Source of the DNA: Novosphingobium sp. PC22D
GTDB taxonomy: Bacteria > Pseudomonadota > Alphaproteobacteria > Sphingomonadales > Sphingomonadaceae
Assembly (NCBI RefSeq): GCF_002556635.1
Contig: NZ_MWMO01000010.1
Coordinates: 98,964 to 162,963 of the forward strand
Direction of reading: 5' to 3'
DNA length: 64,000 nucleotides
Shown: one piece after another, positions 43,122 through 50,944 of the stretch
How positions within the stretch are numbered: the first letter of the stretch is position 1
Layout of the letters: each line of letters opens with the position of its first letter
Position numbers and translations under genes: made by a program
The notes under the pieces: model-generated
Told to the model about the DNA's origin: nothing
The model's database searches: none
Seen by the model: only the letters and a program-made list of their open reading frames with translations

Positions 43122-45398
43122 ATGAACGGAGCATTGCTTCGCAGCACATCGTTCGTTTGCGGTGCGGTCGGATTGATATCGCTGGCGCCGGGCTCGGCAT
43201 TCGCCCAGGACAATGGGGCCGCGGTTGATGACGAAGCGATCGTCGTCACGGCGCAGCGCCGCGCCGAAGCGCAGGTCGACGTGCCGATCACGATCACGAG
43301 CCTGAGTTCACAAGCGCTCGATACCGCCAACGTCCAGCAGCTCGCAGACATCGGCAAGGTGACGCCGGCATTGCGGTTCGATTTCGCCGGTGGCTTCTTC
43401 CAGCCCACCATTCGCGGCATTGGCACGGCGGTCGCGACCTCGGGCGGCGGCGGTAACGTCGGCATCTACATCGACGGCTTCTATTCGCCCAACCCGCTCG
43501 CCGCCGATTTCGATCTGATCAGCGTCGAGAGCATCCAGGTGCTCAAGGGCCCGCAGGGCACGCTGTTCGGTCGCAACACCACCGGCGGCGCCATCCTGGT
43601 GCAGACGCGCGAGCCCGATACTGTCGAGACTTACGTCGAGGGCCGCGTGTCCTACGGCCGCTACAACGAGATGCGTGCCGAAAGCTTCGGCAACTTCGTG
43701 GTCTCGGACTACGTCGGCATCTCGGTGGAGGGCCAGTATCGTCGGGGCGACGGCTGGCAGCACGAGGCCGTGACCGGCAAGCGTCTGGGCGACTACGAGA
43801 ACTGGTCCGTGCGGCTGGGGCTCAAGGCGGAGCTGTCGGAGAACGTCGATGTGCTCCTGCGCTACAAGCACGGCGACGTCGATGACCCTTCGCCCTTGCT
43901 CGTGACGTCCTACGTGGACGACGAGATCGGTCTGGGCGCGCCGTTCGGCGGTTTCGCTGGTCCCTACACGACCAAGAAGAACGAGGTCGCCACCGGCTCG
44001 CAACCCGAATTCTTCCAATCGAACAGCGATGTCGTCCAGCTTACGATCAATGCCGATCTCGGCTTCGCCGACCTGACGTCGTACTCGCAGTACCGCAACG
44101 AGAAAGTCGATTCCTCGCTCGAGCTCGATTACTCGGGCGCGGACATCTTCCAGCTCGGCCTGCCCAACAACAACGAGACCTGGAGCCAGGAATTCCTGCT
44201 GACCTCCAAGCCCGGCACGCCGCTGCAATGGACCGCGGGGCTGTTCTATTTCGAGAACACCGACCAATATATCACGTTCATCGACACTGATCCGACGAGG
44301 CGGACTCGCCTCGGCGGATCGAGCACGACCGTGCGCAGCTACGCCGCCTTCATCGACGCCACCTACGAGATCACGCCGAAGCTCTTCGTCACCGGCGGCC
44401 TGCGCTATGCGCGCGACCAGATCGACGATGCCTATTACAACACCCGCTTGCTGAGCTCGGATCCGATCGTGCTTCCCGATGGATCGACCTGCGACGCGAC
44501 CGGCGGTACCGTCTACATCCGGGACTGCGATCCCGAGGCTGTCGATTTCGCCAAGGACAACCGCGTCACGCCGCGTTTCGTGATCCGCTACAAGCCGGAT
44601 GACCGCGCCAGCATCTACGCGTCGTACACCAAGGGCTACAAGGCGGCGATCATCGACGTCGGCGGTTCGTGCCAGAATCCGCCCTACGTCTGCACCCGGG
44701 TCAAGCCCGAGACGATCGACGCCTTCGAAGTCGGCGCGAAATACGAAGCCTACGGCCTCTCGCTCGAAGGCGCGGCGTTCTACTACGACTATCAGGACCT
44801 GCAGGTCTCGATCTACGAGGCAGGGACGGCGCGCATCGTCAACGCGGCGCAGTCGGAAATCTACGGTCTCGAGGGATCGCTGCGCTACCGCGTCACGCCT
44901 GCATTCCAGATCTCGAGCGGCGCTTCGTGGGTGCACGCTCGCTACAAGGATTTCGAGAACGCGCCGATCTACGCGCGCTGCTCGGAGCTGGGCGAAGAGG
45001 CCGCGGCGGGCTGCGCCGCGAACGGCGTGACCTTCCTGGTCCTCGGCCAGAATCTCGACGACGTGACGATGCAGCGCACGCCCGAATTCACGGGCTTCAT
45101 CGGCGCGAACTACGAGACCGATCTGGCCGGCGGCGAGCTGGCGCTTTCGGGCAATCTGGCCTACTCGTCGAGCTTCTTCTTCGGGCCGTCGGGCATCCAG
45201 TTCAAGCAGGGGGGCTACGAGACGCTTTCGCTGCGTGCGCAATGGTCGGCGCCGGAAGACCGCTACTACGTCGCGGTCTGGGGGGACAACGTCACCAACA
45301 GCCGCTATCTCACGCAGGTGCAGTATTCCAACTTCGGCATCGGCGCGAACTGGAGCCAGCCAGTGACCTACGGCATCGAGGCCGGTTTCCGTTTCTGA
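43122..45398 (+). CDS. TonB-dependent outer-membrane receptor
   Basis: A 758-residue receptor. Signal peptide 1-28 (cut after SAFA), TonB box-like EAIVVTAQRR (about 37-46), plug domain (about 50-165, IQVLKGPQGTLFGRNTTGGA) and a 22-strand-type barrel ending in Phe (EAGFRF), as outer-membrane proteins do. GGGAGGAGG precedes ATG 43122. In sphingomonads such receptors often import the substrate of adjacent catabolic genes, so the catabolic region to its left is a candidate partner. Confidence 0.95.
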   Translation: MNGALLRSTSFVCGAVGLISLAPGSAFAQDNGAAVDDEAIVVTAQRRAEAQVDVPITITSLSSQALDTANVQQLADIGKVTPALRFDFAGGFFQPTIRGIGTAVATSGGGGNVGIYIDGFYSPNPLAADFDLISVESIQVLKGPQGTLFGRNTTGGAILVQTREPDTVETYVEGRVSYGRYNEMRAESFGNFVVSDYVGISVEGQYRRGDGWQHEAVTGKRLGDYENWSVRLGLKAELSENVDVLLRYKHGDVDDPSPLLVTSYVDDEIGLGAPFGGFAGPYTTKKNEVATGSQPEFFQSNSDVVQLTINADLGFADLTSYSQYRNEKVDSSLELDYSGADIFQLGLPNNNETWSQEFLLTSKPGTPLQWTAGLFYFENTDQYITFIDTDPTRRTRLGGSSTTVRSYAAFIDATYEITPKLFVTGGLRYARDQIDDAYYNTRLLSSDPIVLPDGSTCDATGGTVYIRDCDPEAVDFAKDNRVTPRFVIRYKPDDRASIYASYTKGYKAAIIDVGGSCQNPPYVCTRVKPETIDAFEVGAKYEAYGLSLEGAAFYYDYQDLQVSIYEAGTARIVNAAQSEIYGLEGSLRYRVTPAFQISSGASWVHARYKDFENAPIYARCSELGEEAAAGCAANGVTFLVLGQNLDDVTMQRTPEFTGFIGANYETDLAGGELALSGNLAYSSSFFFGPSGIQFKQGGYETLSLRAQWSAPEDRYYVAVWGDNVTNSRYLTQVQYSNFGIGANWSQPVTYGIEAGFRF

Positions 45399-45521
45399 AC
45401 GAAGCGGCCGGCGTTCCCGGATGGGAATTGCCGCGAGGTTCGCCTGTCGGTCATAGCAGCCGCGAGGACGCCGGGACGGTCAACCGTACCCGGCGTTCCG
45501 TGCTGCGGGAGAGGAGCGACG

Positions 45522-46565
45522 ATGGCGCAGGCCAGGACCTATCGCGTGATTCAGTGGGCGACCGGCAATGTCGGCAGCCGCGCGCTGCGGCGCGTGATCG
45601 AGCATCCCGATCTCGAACTCGTCGGGCTTTGGGTGAGTTCCGACACCAAGGTCGGCAAGGATGCCGGCGATCTTTGCGGCCTCGATCCGGTCGGCGTGAC
45701 GGCGACTAACTCGGTCTCCGATCTCATCGCGATGGAGGCCGACTGCGTTCTCTACATGCGCCAGGGCACGGACTGGGACGAAGTCTGCGCGATCCTCGAA
45801 TCGGGCAAGAACATCGTCACCACGCGCGGCGACTTCCACTATCCGGCGATGTTGCCGCCCGACGTCCGCGCGCGGGTCGAGGCGGCCTGTGCCAAGGGCA
45901 GGGCCTCGGTCTATTCGACGGGGTCGAGTCCGGGCTTCATCACTGAAGCACTCACCATCCCGCTGCTCTCGCTCGCGCGCAGCCACGAATTGCTCACGAT
46001 CGACGAATTCGCCGACTGTTCGAGCCGCAATTCGCCCGAAATGCTGTTCCACATCATGGGCTTCGGTCAGCCGATGGCACCGTTCGACCAGCGCCGCGCC
46101 GAGCACCTGAAGGGGGATTTCGGCGCGACTCTCTCGCAGATCGCGGAAGCGGTCGGCCTCAAGCTCGATGCCATAGAGGCGAAGGGGGAACTCTCGGCGG
46201 CGAAGAAGACCTTCGAGATTGCCGCCGGGACGATCGAGGCCGGCACGGTCGGCGCGATGCGCACCACGATCACCGGAATCCGCGGCGGCAAGCCGGTGCT
46301 GCGCTTCAGGGCGAACTGGTACGTCACCACCGAGATCGAGGATGAAAGCTGGGACCTGCGCGATTCGGGCTGGCGCGTGCGCACCGAAGGCGACACGCCA
46401 CTGCTCGTCGACATCCACTTCCCGGTGCCGGAGGAGGACTACGCCGCCTTCACCCCCGGGCTCACCGCGCATCGCCCGGTCAACGCGATACCCGTCGTTT
46501 GCGCGGCCCCGCCGGGCATTCGCACCACCGTCGATCTGCCGCACGTGATCCCGCGCTTCGCCTGA
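45522..46565 (+). CDS. DapB-like NAD(P)H-dependent oxidoreductase
   Basis: A 347-residue protein with an N-terminal Rossmann fold (VIQWATGNVGSRALRRVIEH, about 9-28) related to dihydrodipicolinate reductase and 2,4-diaminopentanoate dehydrogenase. It is longer than DapB (about 270) and lacks its catalytic signature, so it is not lysine synthesis. GTGSSPGF in the middle and the C-terminal alpha/beta domain match a group found with CoA-catabolic genes in sphingomonads and mycobacteria. GGGAGAGGAG lies before the ATG. Substrate unknown. Confidence 0.8.
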   Translation: MAQARTYRVIQWATGNVGSRALRRVIEHPDLELVGLWVSSDTKVGKDAGDLCGLDPVGVTATNSVSDLIAMEADCVLYMRQGTDWDEVCAILESGKNIVTTRGDFHYPAMLPPDVRARVEAACAKGRASVYSTGSSPGFITEALTIPLLSLARSHELLTIDEFADCSSRNSPEMLFHIMGFGQPMAPFDQRRAEHLKGDFGATLSQIAEAVGLKLDAIEAKGELSAAKKTFEIAAGTIEAGTVGAMRTTITGIRGGKPVLRFRANWYVTTEIEDESWDLRDSGWRVRTEGDTPLLVDIHFPVPEEDYAAFTPGLTAHRPVNAIPVVCAAPPGIRTTVDLPHVIPRFA

Positions 46566-46582
46566 GGCGATTGCGGCCGCTG

Positions 46583-48457
46583 TCAGTCGGCCTGCAACGC
46601 CTCGAGCTTTTCGCCGAGCGTCAGCCATTCGGCTTCGGCCTGCTCGAGATCGGCGGCGATCTTCGCGCGTTGCGAAAGCATGTCGTCCATCGGCAGGCCT
46701 GAAGGGGCCGACTCTCCCGTCGCAGCCGTCTCGCACATGGCGCGGTCGATCTCGTCGCAGCGGCTCTGCAGTTTGGCCATGGCCTTTTCGACACGGGCGA
46801 GTTCGGACTGGACGTAGCGCAGCTTGCCGCGCGTGTTGCCGGACCCGCTCGCGGCGGGCCTGGGCTTGTCGGGCTTGGCATCCTTCTTGGGCTGGTTCCG
46901 GCCGAGGACGAAGTCGATGTAGTCGTCCATGCTTCCCGCGTATTCCTTCGCGGTACCGCCATCGACCAGCACGAGGCGGTCGGCGGTCAACTCGACCATG
47001 TGCCGGTCGTGGCTGATCAGGATCACCGCGCCCGAATAGTCGTTGAGCGACTGGACCAGCGCCTCGCGGGCATCGACGTCGAGGTGGTTGGTCGGCTCGT
47101 CGAGGATCAGCAGGTGCGGCGCGTCGCGGGTGATCAGCGCCAGCGCGAGCCGCGCGCGCTCCCCTCCGGACAGCAACTCGACCTTCGTCGTCGCGCGCGG
47201 TCCTGAAAACCCGAAGCGGCCGAGCTGCGCGCGCACCGCTGCGGGCGTCTTGCCGTCCATGGCGCGCGTCATCAGTTCGAGCGGGGTGGCCTCGCTCGCC
47301 AGTTCCTCGACCTGGTACTGCGTGAAGTAGCCGACCTTCATCTTGCCTGAAGCATGGACGCGACCCTCGACCGGAGCGAGCTGCGAGGCGAGCAGCCGCG
47401 CGAATGTGGTCTTGCCGTTGCCGTTGCGGCCGAGCAGCGCGATGCGATCGTCGGCGTCGATCCGCAGGTTCAGCCGCTTGAGCACCGGGGGCGCATCGCC
47501 ATAGGCCACCGCCGCGCCATCGACCGAGATCATAGGCGAGCGCAGTTCGGCGGGCGAGGGGAAGTCGAAGGTCAGCGAGGGGTCTTCGATCAGCGCGGCG
47601 ATCGGCTGCATCTTGGCGAGCATCTTGGCGCGCGACTGCGCCTGCTTGGCGGTCGAGGCGCGGGCGCTGTTGCGCGCGACGTAGTCCTGCAGCCGGGCGC
47701 GCTGCGCGTCCTGCGCCGCCTTGGCCGCCGCTTGCTGCGCGTCGCGCTCGGCCTTCTGCTTCTCGAAGGCGTCGTAACCGCCGGGATAGATCGTCAGCTT
47801 GCCGCGTTGCAGGTGGAGGATGTGATCGACCACCTTGTTGAGCAGGTCGCGCTCATGGCTGATCACCAGCAGTGTCGCGGGGTAGGTCCTGAGGAAGTTC
47901 TCGAGCCAGAGCGTGGCTTCGAGGTCGAGGTGGTTCGACGGCTCGTCGAGCAGCAGCACGTCGGGCTCGGAAAACAGCAGCGCGCCCAGCGCCACGCGCA
48001 TCTTCCAGCCGCCCGAATAGCTGTCGAGCGGACGGCGCTGCATCTCTTCGTCGAAGCCGAGCCCGCTCAGGATCTTCGCGGCGCGCGCCGGGGCGCTGTA
48101 GGCGTCGATCGCCAGCAGGCGCTCGTGGACGTCGCCCAGCCGGTGCGGATCGGTGCAGTGCTCGGCTTCCTCGAGCAATTGCGCACGCTCGACATCGGCA
48201 GCGAGCACCACTTCCTCGGGTGTGACCGATCCGCTCGGCGCTTCCTGCGCGATATAGCCGAGCCGCGAGCGCGAGGGACGGGTGATCGCGCCGTCGTCGG
48301 GCTCGATCTCGCCGATGATCGCCTTCATCAGCGTCGACTTGCCCGCGCCGTTGCGGCCGATCAGGCCGACGCGCGCGCCATGCGGGATGGAGGCGCTCGC
48401 TCCCTCCAGGATGGGGCGGCCGCCCAGGCGGATCGTGATACCGTCGATCGTCAGCAT
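46583..48457 (-). CDS. ABC-F family ATP-binding protein
   Basis: A 624-residue soluble protein with two ABC cassettes and no membrane segment. Walker A GRNGAGKST (34-42) and GRNGNGKTT, signatures YSGGWKMR and LSGGERAR, Walker B LLDEPSNHLD and ILDEPTNHLD. The cassettes are joined by the charged linker and followed by a C-terminal coiled coil (about 560-624) as in Uup/YheS. Such proteins act on the ribosome. ATG 48457 begins the first cassette; longer upstream frames are not protein-like. Confidence 0.95.
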   Translation of the reverse strand: MLTIDGITIRLGGRPILEGASASIPHGARVGLIGRNGAGKSTLMKAIIGEIEPDDGAITRPSRSRLGYIAQEAPSGSVTPEEVVLAADVERAQLLEEAEHCTDPHRLGDVHERLLAIDAYSAPARAAKILSGLGFDEEMQRRPLDSYSGGWKMRVALGALLFSEPDVLLLDEPSNHLDLEATLWLENFLRTYPATLLVISHERDLLNKVVDHILHLQRGKLTIYPGGYDAFEKQKAERDAQQAAAKAAQDAQRARLQDYVARNSARASTAKQAQSRAKMLAKMQPIAALIEDPSLTFDFPSPAELRSPMISVDGAAVAYGDAPPVLKRLNLRIDADDRIALLGRNGNGKTTFARLLASQLAPVEGRVHASGKMKVGYFTQYQVEELASEATPLELMTRAMDGKTPAAVRAQLGRFGFSGPRATTKVELLSGGERARLALALITRDAPHLLILDEPTNHLDVDAREALVQSLNDYSGAVILISHDRHMVELTADRLVLVDGGTAKEYAGSMDDYIDFVLGRNQPKKDAKPDKPRPAASGSGNTRGKLRYVQSELARVEKAMAKLQSRCDEIDRAMCETAATGESAPSGLPMDDMLSQRAKIAADLEQAEAEWLTLGEKLEALQAD

Positions 48458-48595
48458 GCGGCCCCATAACAGCGCGGGACGATCGAACCAATGCCCGGCC
48501 GGCGGAAAAATCCGGCACGTCGAAGACGGGGTGGGGCGCGTATCTGGAGAGCTAGAGCCTAGTGGCGGCGCACTGCCCCATCGCCGGAAGGACGA

Positions 48596-48671
48596 TGGTG
48601 CCCGGGGGCGGAATCGAACCACCGACACCATGATTTTCAGTCATGTGCTCTACCAACTGAGCTACCCGGGC
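48596..48671 (-). tRNA. tRNA-Phe (anticodon GAA)
   Basis: The minus strand folds into a full cloverleaf of 76 bases: acceptor GCCCGGG/CCCGGGC, D-arm GCTC...GAGC, anticodon stem CATGA/TCATG with loop CTGAAAA (anticodon GAA), T-arm GGTGG TTCGATT CCGCC, discriminator A and an encoded CCA. It lies 84 bp downstream of yacG on the same strand, so may be cut from the infA-maf-yacG transcript. Confidence 0.96.
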
Positions 48672-48755
48672 ATCGCTGCGGCGGCGGTCCTTTCAGGACC
48701 GGCGAGCGGCGGAGCAGCGCCTATGGCGAAGGTGCCGTTGCATTGCAACCCCCAA

Positions 48756-48923
48756 TCACTCGTCGGAAGCGATATCGGGCGGCGCGGGCGGACCGGGCAG
48801 GGCGTAACCGTCGTCCAGCCACTTGAGCAGATCACGGTCGCGGCAGCGCGAGGAGCAGAACGGACTGTGTTCCGCGACCACGGGCTTGCGGCAGATCGGG
48901 CATTTGCGTTCGCTGCGAGTCAT
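48756..48923 (-). CDS. yacG: DNA gyrase inhibitor/zinc-binding protein YacG
   Basis: A 55-residue zinc protein. Cys8, Cys11, Cys23 and Cys27 (CPIC...FCSSRC) form the zinc site, followed by the signature RDLLKWLDDGY and an acidic/Pro-rich tail. In E. coli YacG binds GyrB and blocks DNA binding. The ATG overlaps the TGA of the RNase gene by four bases (ATGA), so it is translationally coupled. Confidence 0.93.
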   Translation of the reverse strand: MTRSERKCPICRKPVVAEHSPFCSSRCRDRDLLKWLDDGYALPGPPAPPDIASDE

Positions 48924-49894
48924 GCTGGCGATGCCTGCGCGAAGCCGCTCTCGATCGCAAGGGCCGGATCTGTCTGCCAGAGGATTTCGCGGCCCGTCCG
49001 GCGCGACAATTCGGCTTCCCAGTCCGCCGTCACCGCCGCGTGCACGGCGGGATGCGCGGTGAGCAGCAGGCGGCCCGGATCGGCGACGCGCTCGGCCTGC
49101 CGCAACAGCGCGCGCGCCGCGGAGGCTGGGCGGTCGAGTGCCACGAGGTGCAGGATCGAGGCGCGCTCGAGGCGGGCCACCAGTTGCACGAAGCCGAATC
49201 CGTTCATGGCCGTCGCCTGATGCGGCCAGTCGCGCAAAGCCCGCGCAAGCGCCTCGTCGACGGCGCGGCGATCCTCGCGCCTTTCGAGCGAGGGGAAGTC
49301 GATGCCGATCGCGCCCGACAGATCGAGCCGGGCGATCGCCCGCGCCGCCGCGGCCGCGCTTGCACGAGCAAGCTCGCGCGGCGGTGCGGCCCCGTCGACG
49401 TCGATCAGCGTCATCGCCGGCGTGGCGCAGACGAGCAGTGATCCGCCCGCGAACGCGATTTCACCATGGAACGCGTCGGACAGGATGTCTTCCCAGGCGC
49501 CCGCCGGAAAGGCATTGACGGCCCGCGCGGCATCGCCGTTCGCCGCCAGCCGCTCGAACAGGCTCGGCGCGGGAGCGATGGGCCGATCGGTCGGACGGCA
49601 CTGGGCGAGCTTGAACCGTCCCTCCTCTGCGATCGCTTCGCGCGTGATGACAACACGCAGGTCCGCGCCCTCGCTCGCGCGGGCGTCGAGACCGGAAACG
49701 AGCGCCTGTGTCCCGTCCGAGAAGCGGAGGGTGCCGCGCCTGCTGCCCGCTCGACGCGAGACGAGGCGAGCCTCGGCCACCGCGCCCGCCTTGTGGCCGC
49801 CGTGGCATTCGAGTCTGGCGGCGATCACCTCCGCGCCATCGAGGCGGATCGCCCGATCCTCGCCGATGCCGCGCTCGACGAGCCACTCAGCCAA
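48920..49894 (-). CDS. Ribonuclease E/G-like protein (short form)
   Basis: A 324-residue protein beginning LAEWLVERGIGEDRAI (translated from TTG), which is the usual opening of the short RNase E/G-like protein found between maf and yacG in sphingomonads. SGAIGIDFPSLERREDRR near residue 215 corresponds to the catalytic IDxxS region of RNase E/G. It is shorter than RNase G (about 490) and lacks the C-terminal zinc-link. TTG start at 49894 overlaps the maf stop by 8 bp. Role in RNA cleavage inferred from family. Confidence 0.82.
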   Translation of the reverse strand: MAEWLVERGIGEDRAIRLDGAEVIAARLECHGGHKAGAVAEARLVSRRAGSRRGTLRFSDGTQALVSGLDARASEGADLRVVITREAIAEEGRFKLAQCRPTDRPIAPAPSLFERLAANGDAARAVNAFPAGAWEDILSDAFHGEIAFAGGSLLVCATPAMTLIDVDGAAPPRELARASAAAAARAIARLDLSGAIGIDFPSLERREDRRAVDEALARALRDWPHQATAMNGFGFVQLVARLERASILHLVALDRPASAARALLRQAERVADPGRLLLTAHPAVHAAVTADWEAELSRRTGREILWQTDPALAIESGFAQASPA

Positions 49895-50495
49895 TCGCGA
49901 AGCCCGCCGATTTGAGCAGCGCGCGCGTCTCGAACAGGGGAAGGCCGACCACGCCCGAATGGCTCCCCTGAATCCAGGCGATAAGGCCCTCGGCGCTGCC
50001 CTGGATCGCGTAGCCGCCCGCCTTGCCCTCCCACTCGCCGCCCGCGATGTAGGCGTCGATTTCCTCGCGCGAGAGCCGCTTGAAGCGCACCGCCGTTTCA
50101 GACAGCCGCTCGCGCTGGCCGCCGTCGGGCGCGCGCAGGGCGATCGCGGACAGGACCTTGTGGCGCCGGCCCGACAGCAGTTCGAGGCAGGCGCGCGCGC
50201 TCGCCTCATCCTCTGTCTTGGGCAGGATGCGGCGTCCGGCGCAAACCACGGTATCGCCGGCCAGCACGAAGGCATCGCGGTCAGCCACGGCTGCGGCCTT
50301 CTCGCGCGCCATGCGCCGGGCATAGGCGCGCGGAAGCTCGTTCGCGGCGGGTGTTTCGTCGATATGCGCGGGGACGATCGCGTCCGGCGCGATGCCGAGG
50401 CGCGCGATCAGATCGCGGCGGCGCGGGCTCGCCGAAGCCAGCACGAGGCGCGGCGCATCGGAACGGTCACCGCTTGCTGGACCGTCCTGCTCCAA
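49887..50495 (-). CDS. maf: Maf-family nucleotide pyrophosphatase
   Basis: A 202-residue Maf protein that hydrolyses non-canonical or modified nucleoside triphosphates. Signature LVLASASPRRRDLI, AGDTVVCAGR, LSGRRHKVLSA and GGYAIQGSA are all present. The only reasonable start is TTG 50495, four bases after the infA stop; this gives about 16 residues before the conserved LVLAS. Part of infA-maf-RNase-yacG. Confidence 0.92.
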   Translation of the reverse strand: MEQDGPASGDRSDAPRLVLASASPRRRDLIARLGIAPDAIVPAHIDETPAANELPRAYARRMAREKAAAVADRDAFVLAGDTVVCAGRRILPKTEDEASARACLELLSGRRHKVLSAIALRAPDGGQRERLSETAVRFKRLSREEIDAYIAGGEWEGKAGGYAIQGSAEGLIAWIQGSHSGVVGLPLFETRALLKSAGFAIG

Positions 50496-50499
50496 GGTC

Positions 50500-50745
50500 T
50501 CAGTACGAGCCGGGTCCGCCCCGGCCGGGCATGAAGCGATAGGTGATGCGGCCCTTGGTGAGATCATAGGGTGTCAGCTCGACGAGGACTTCGTCGCCGA
50601 CCAGCACGCGGATGCGGTTCTTGCGCATCTTGCCTGCCGTGTGGCCAAGAATTTCGTGGCCGTTTTCCAGTTCGACGCGGAACATGGCATTGGGAAGCAG
50701 CTCGACCACTTTCCCACGCATTTCGAGGAGTTCTTCCTTCGCCAT
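50500..50745 (-). CDS. infA: Translation initiation factor IF-1
   Basis: An 81-residue OB-fold protein, [20 protein letters not shown] onward, with the conserved [25 protein letters not shown] core and [12 protein letters not shown] near the end. It carries a C-terminal extension ([10 protein letters not shown]) relative to the 72-residue E. coli factor. First gene of the minus-strand operon that runs to tRNA-Phe. Confidence 0.98.
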   Translation of the reverse strand: MAKEELLEMRGKVVELLPNAMFRVELENGHEILGHTAGKMRKNRIRVLVGDEVLVELTPYDLTKGRITYRFMPGRGGPGSY

Positions 50746-50944
50746 CGGCGATCAGTTTCCAGTGCTCAAATGTGTCATCGCGGCGCGACATAGCCACGAC
50801 TGTGGAAAAATGGAAGTGCTTCGCGGTTCATCGCCCCGACAGGCTCGCGCGACAAAATGTTACCCGACCGATCCTTGCGGCTTCGATCACCACGAGGCAA
50901 AGGCGCGGCAAGGGAAAGGGTGACCACTGGTCCGGAGTAATCAA

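Noticed and set aside
45522..46565. Lysine biosynthesis dapB
   Set aside because: Too long and without the DapB catalytic signature; belongs to the wider amine-dehydrogenase-like group.
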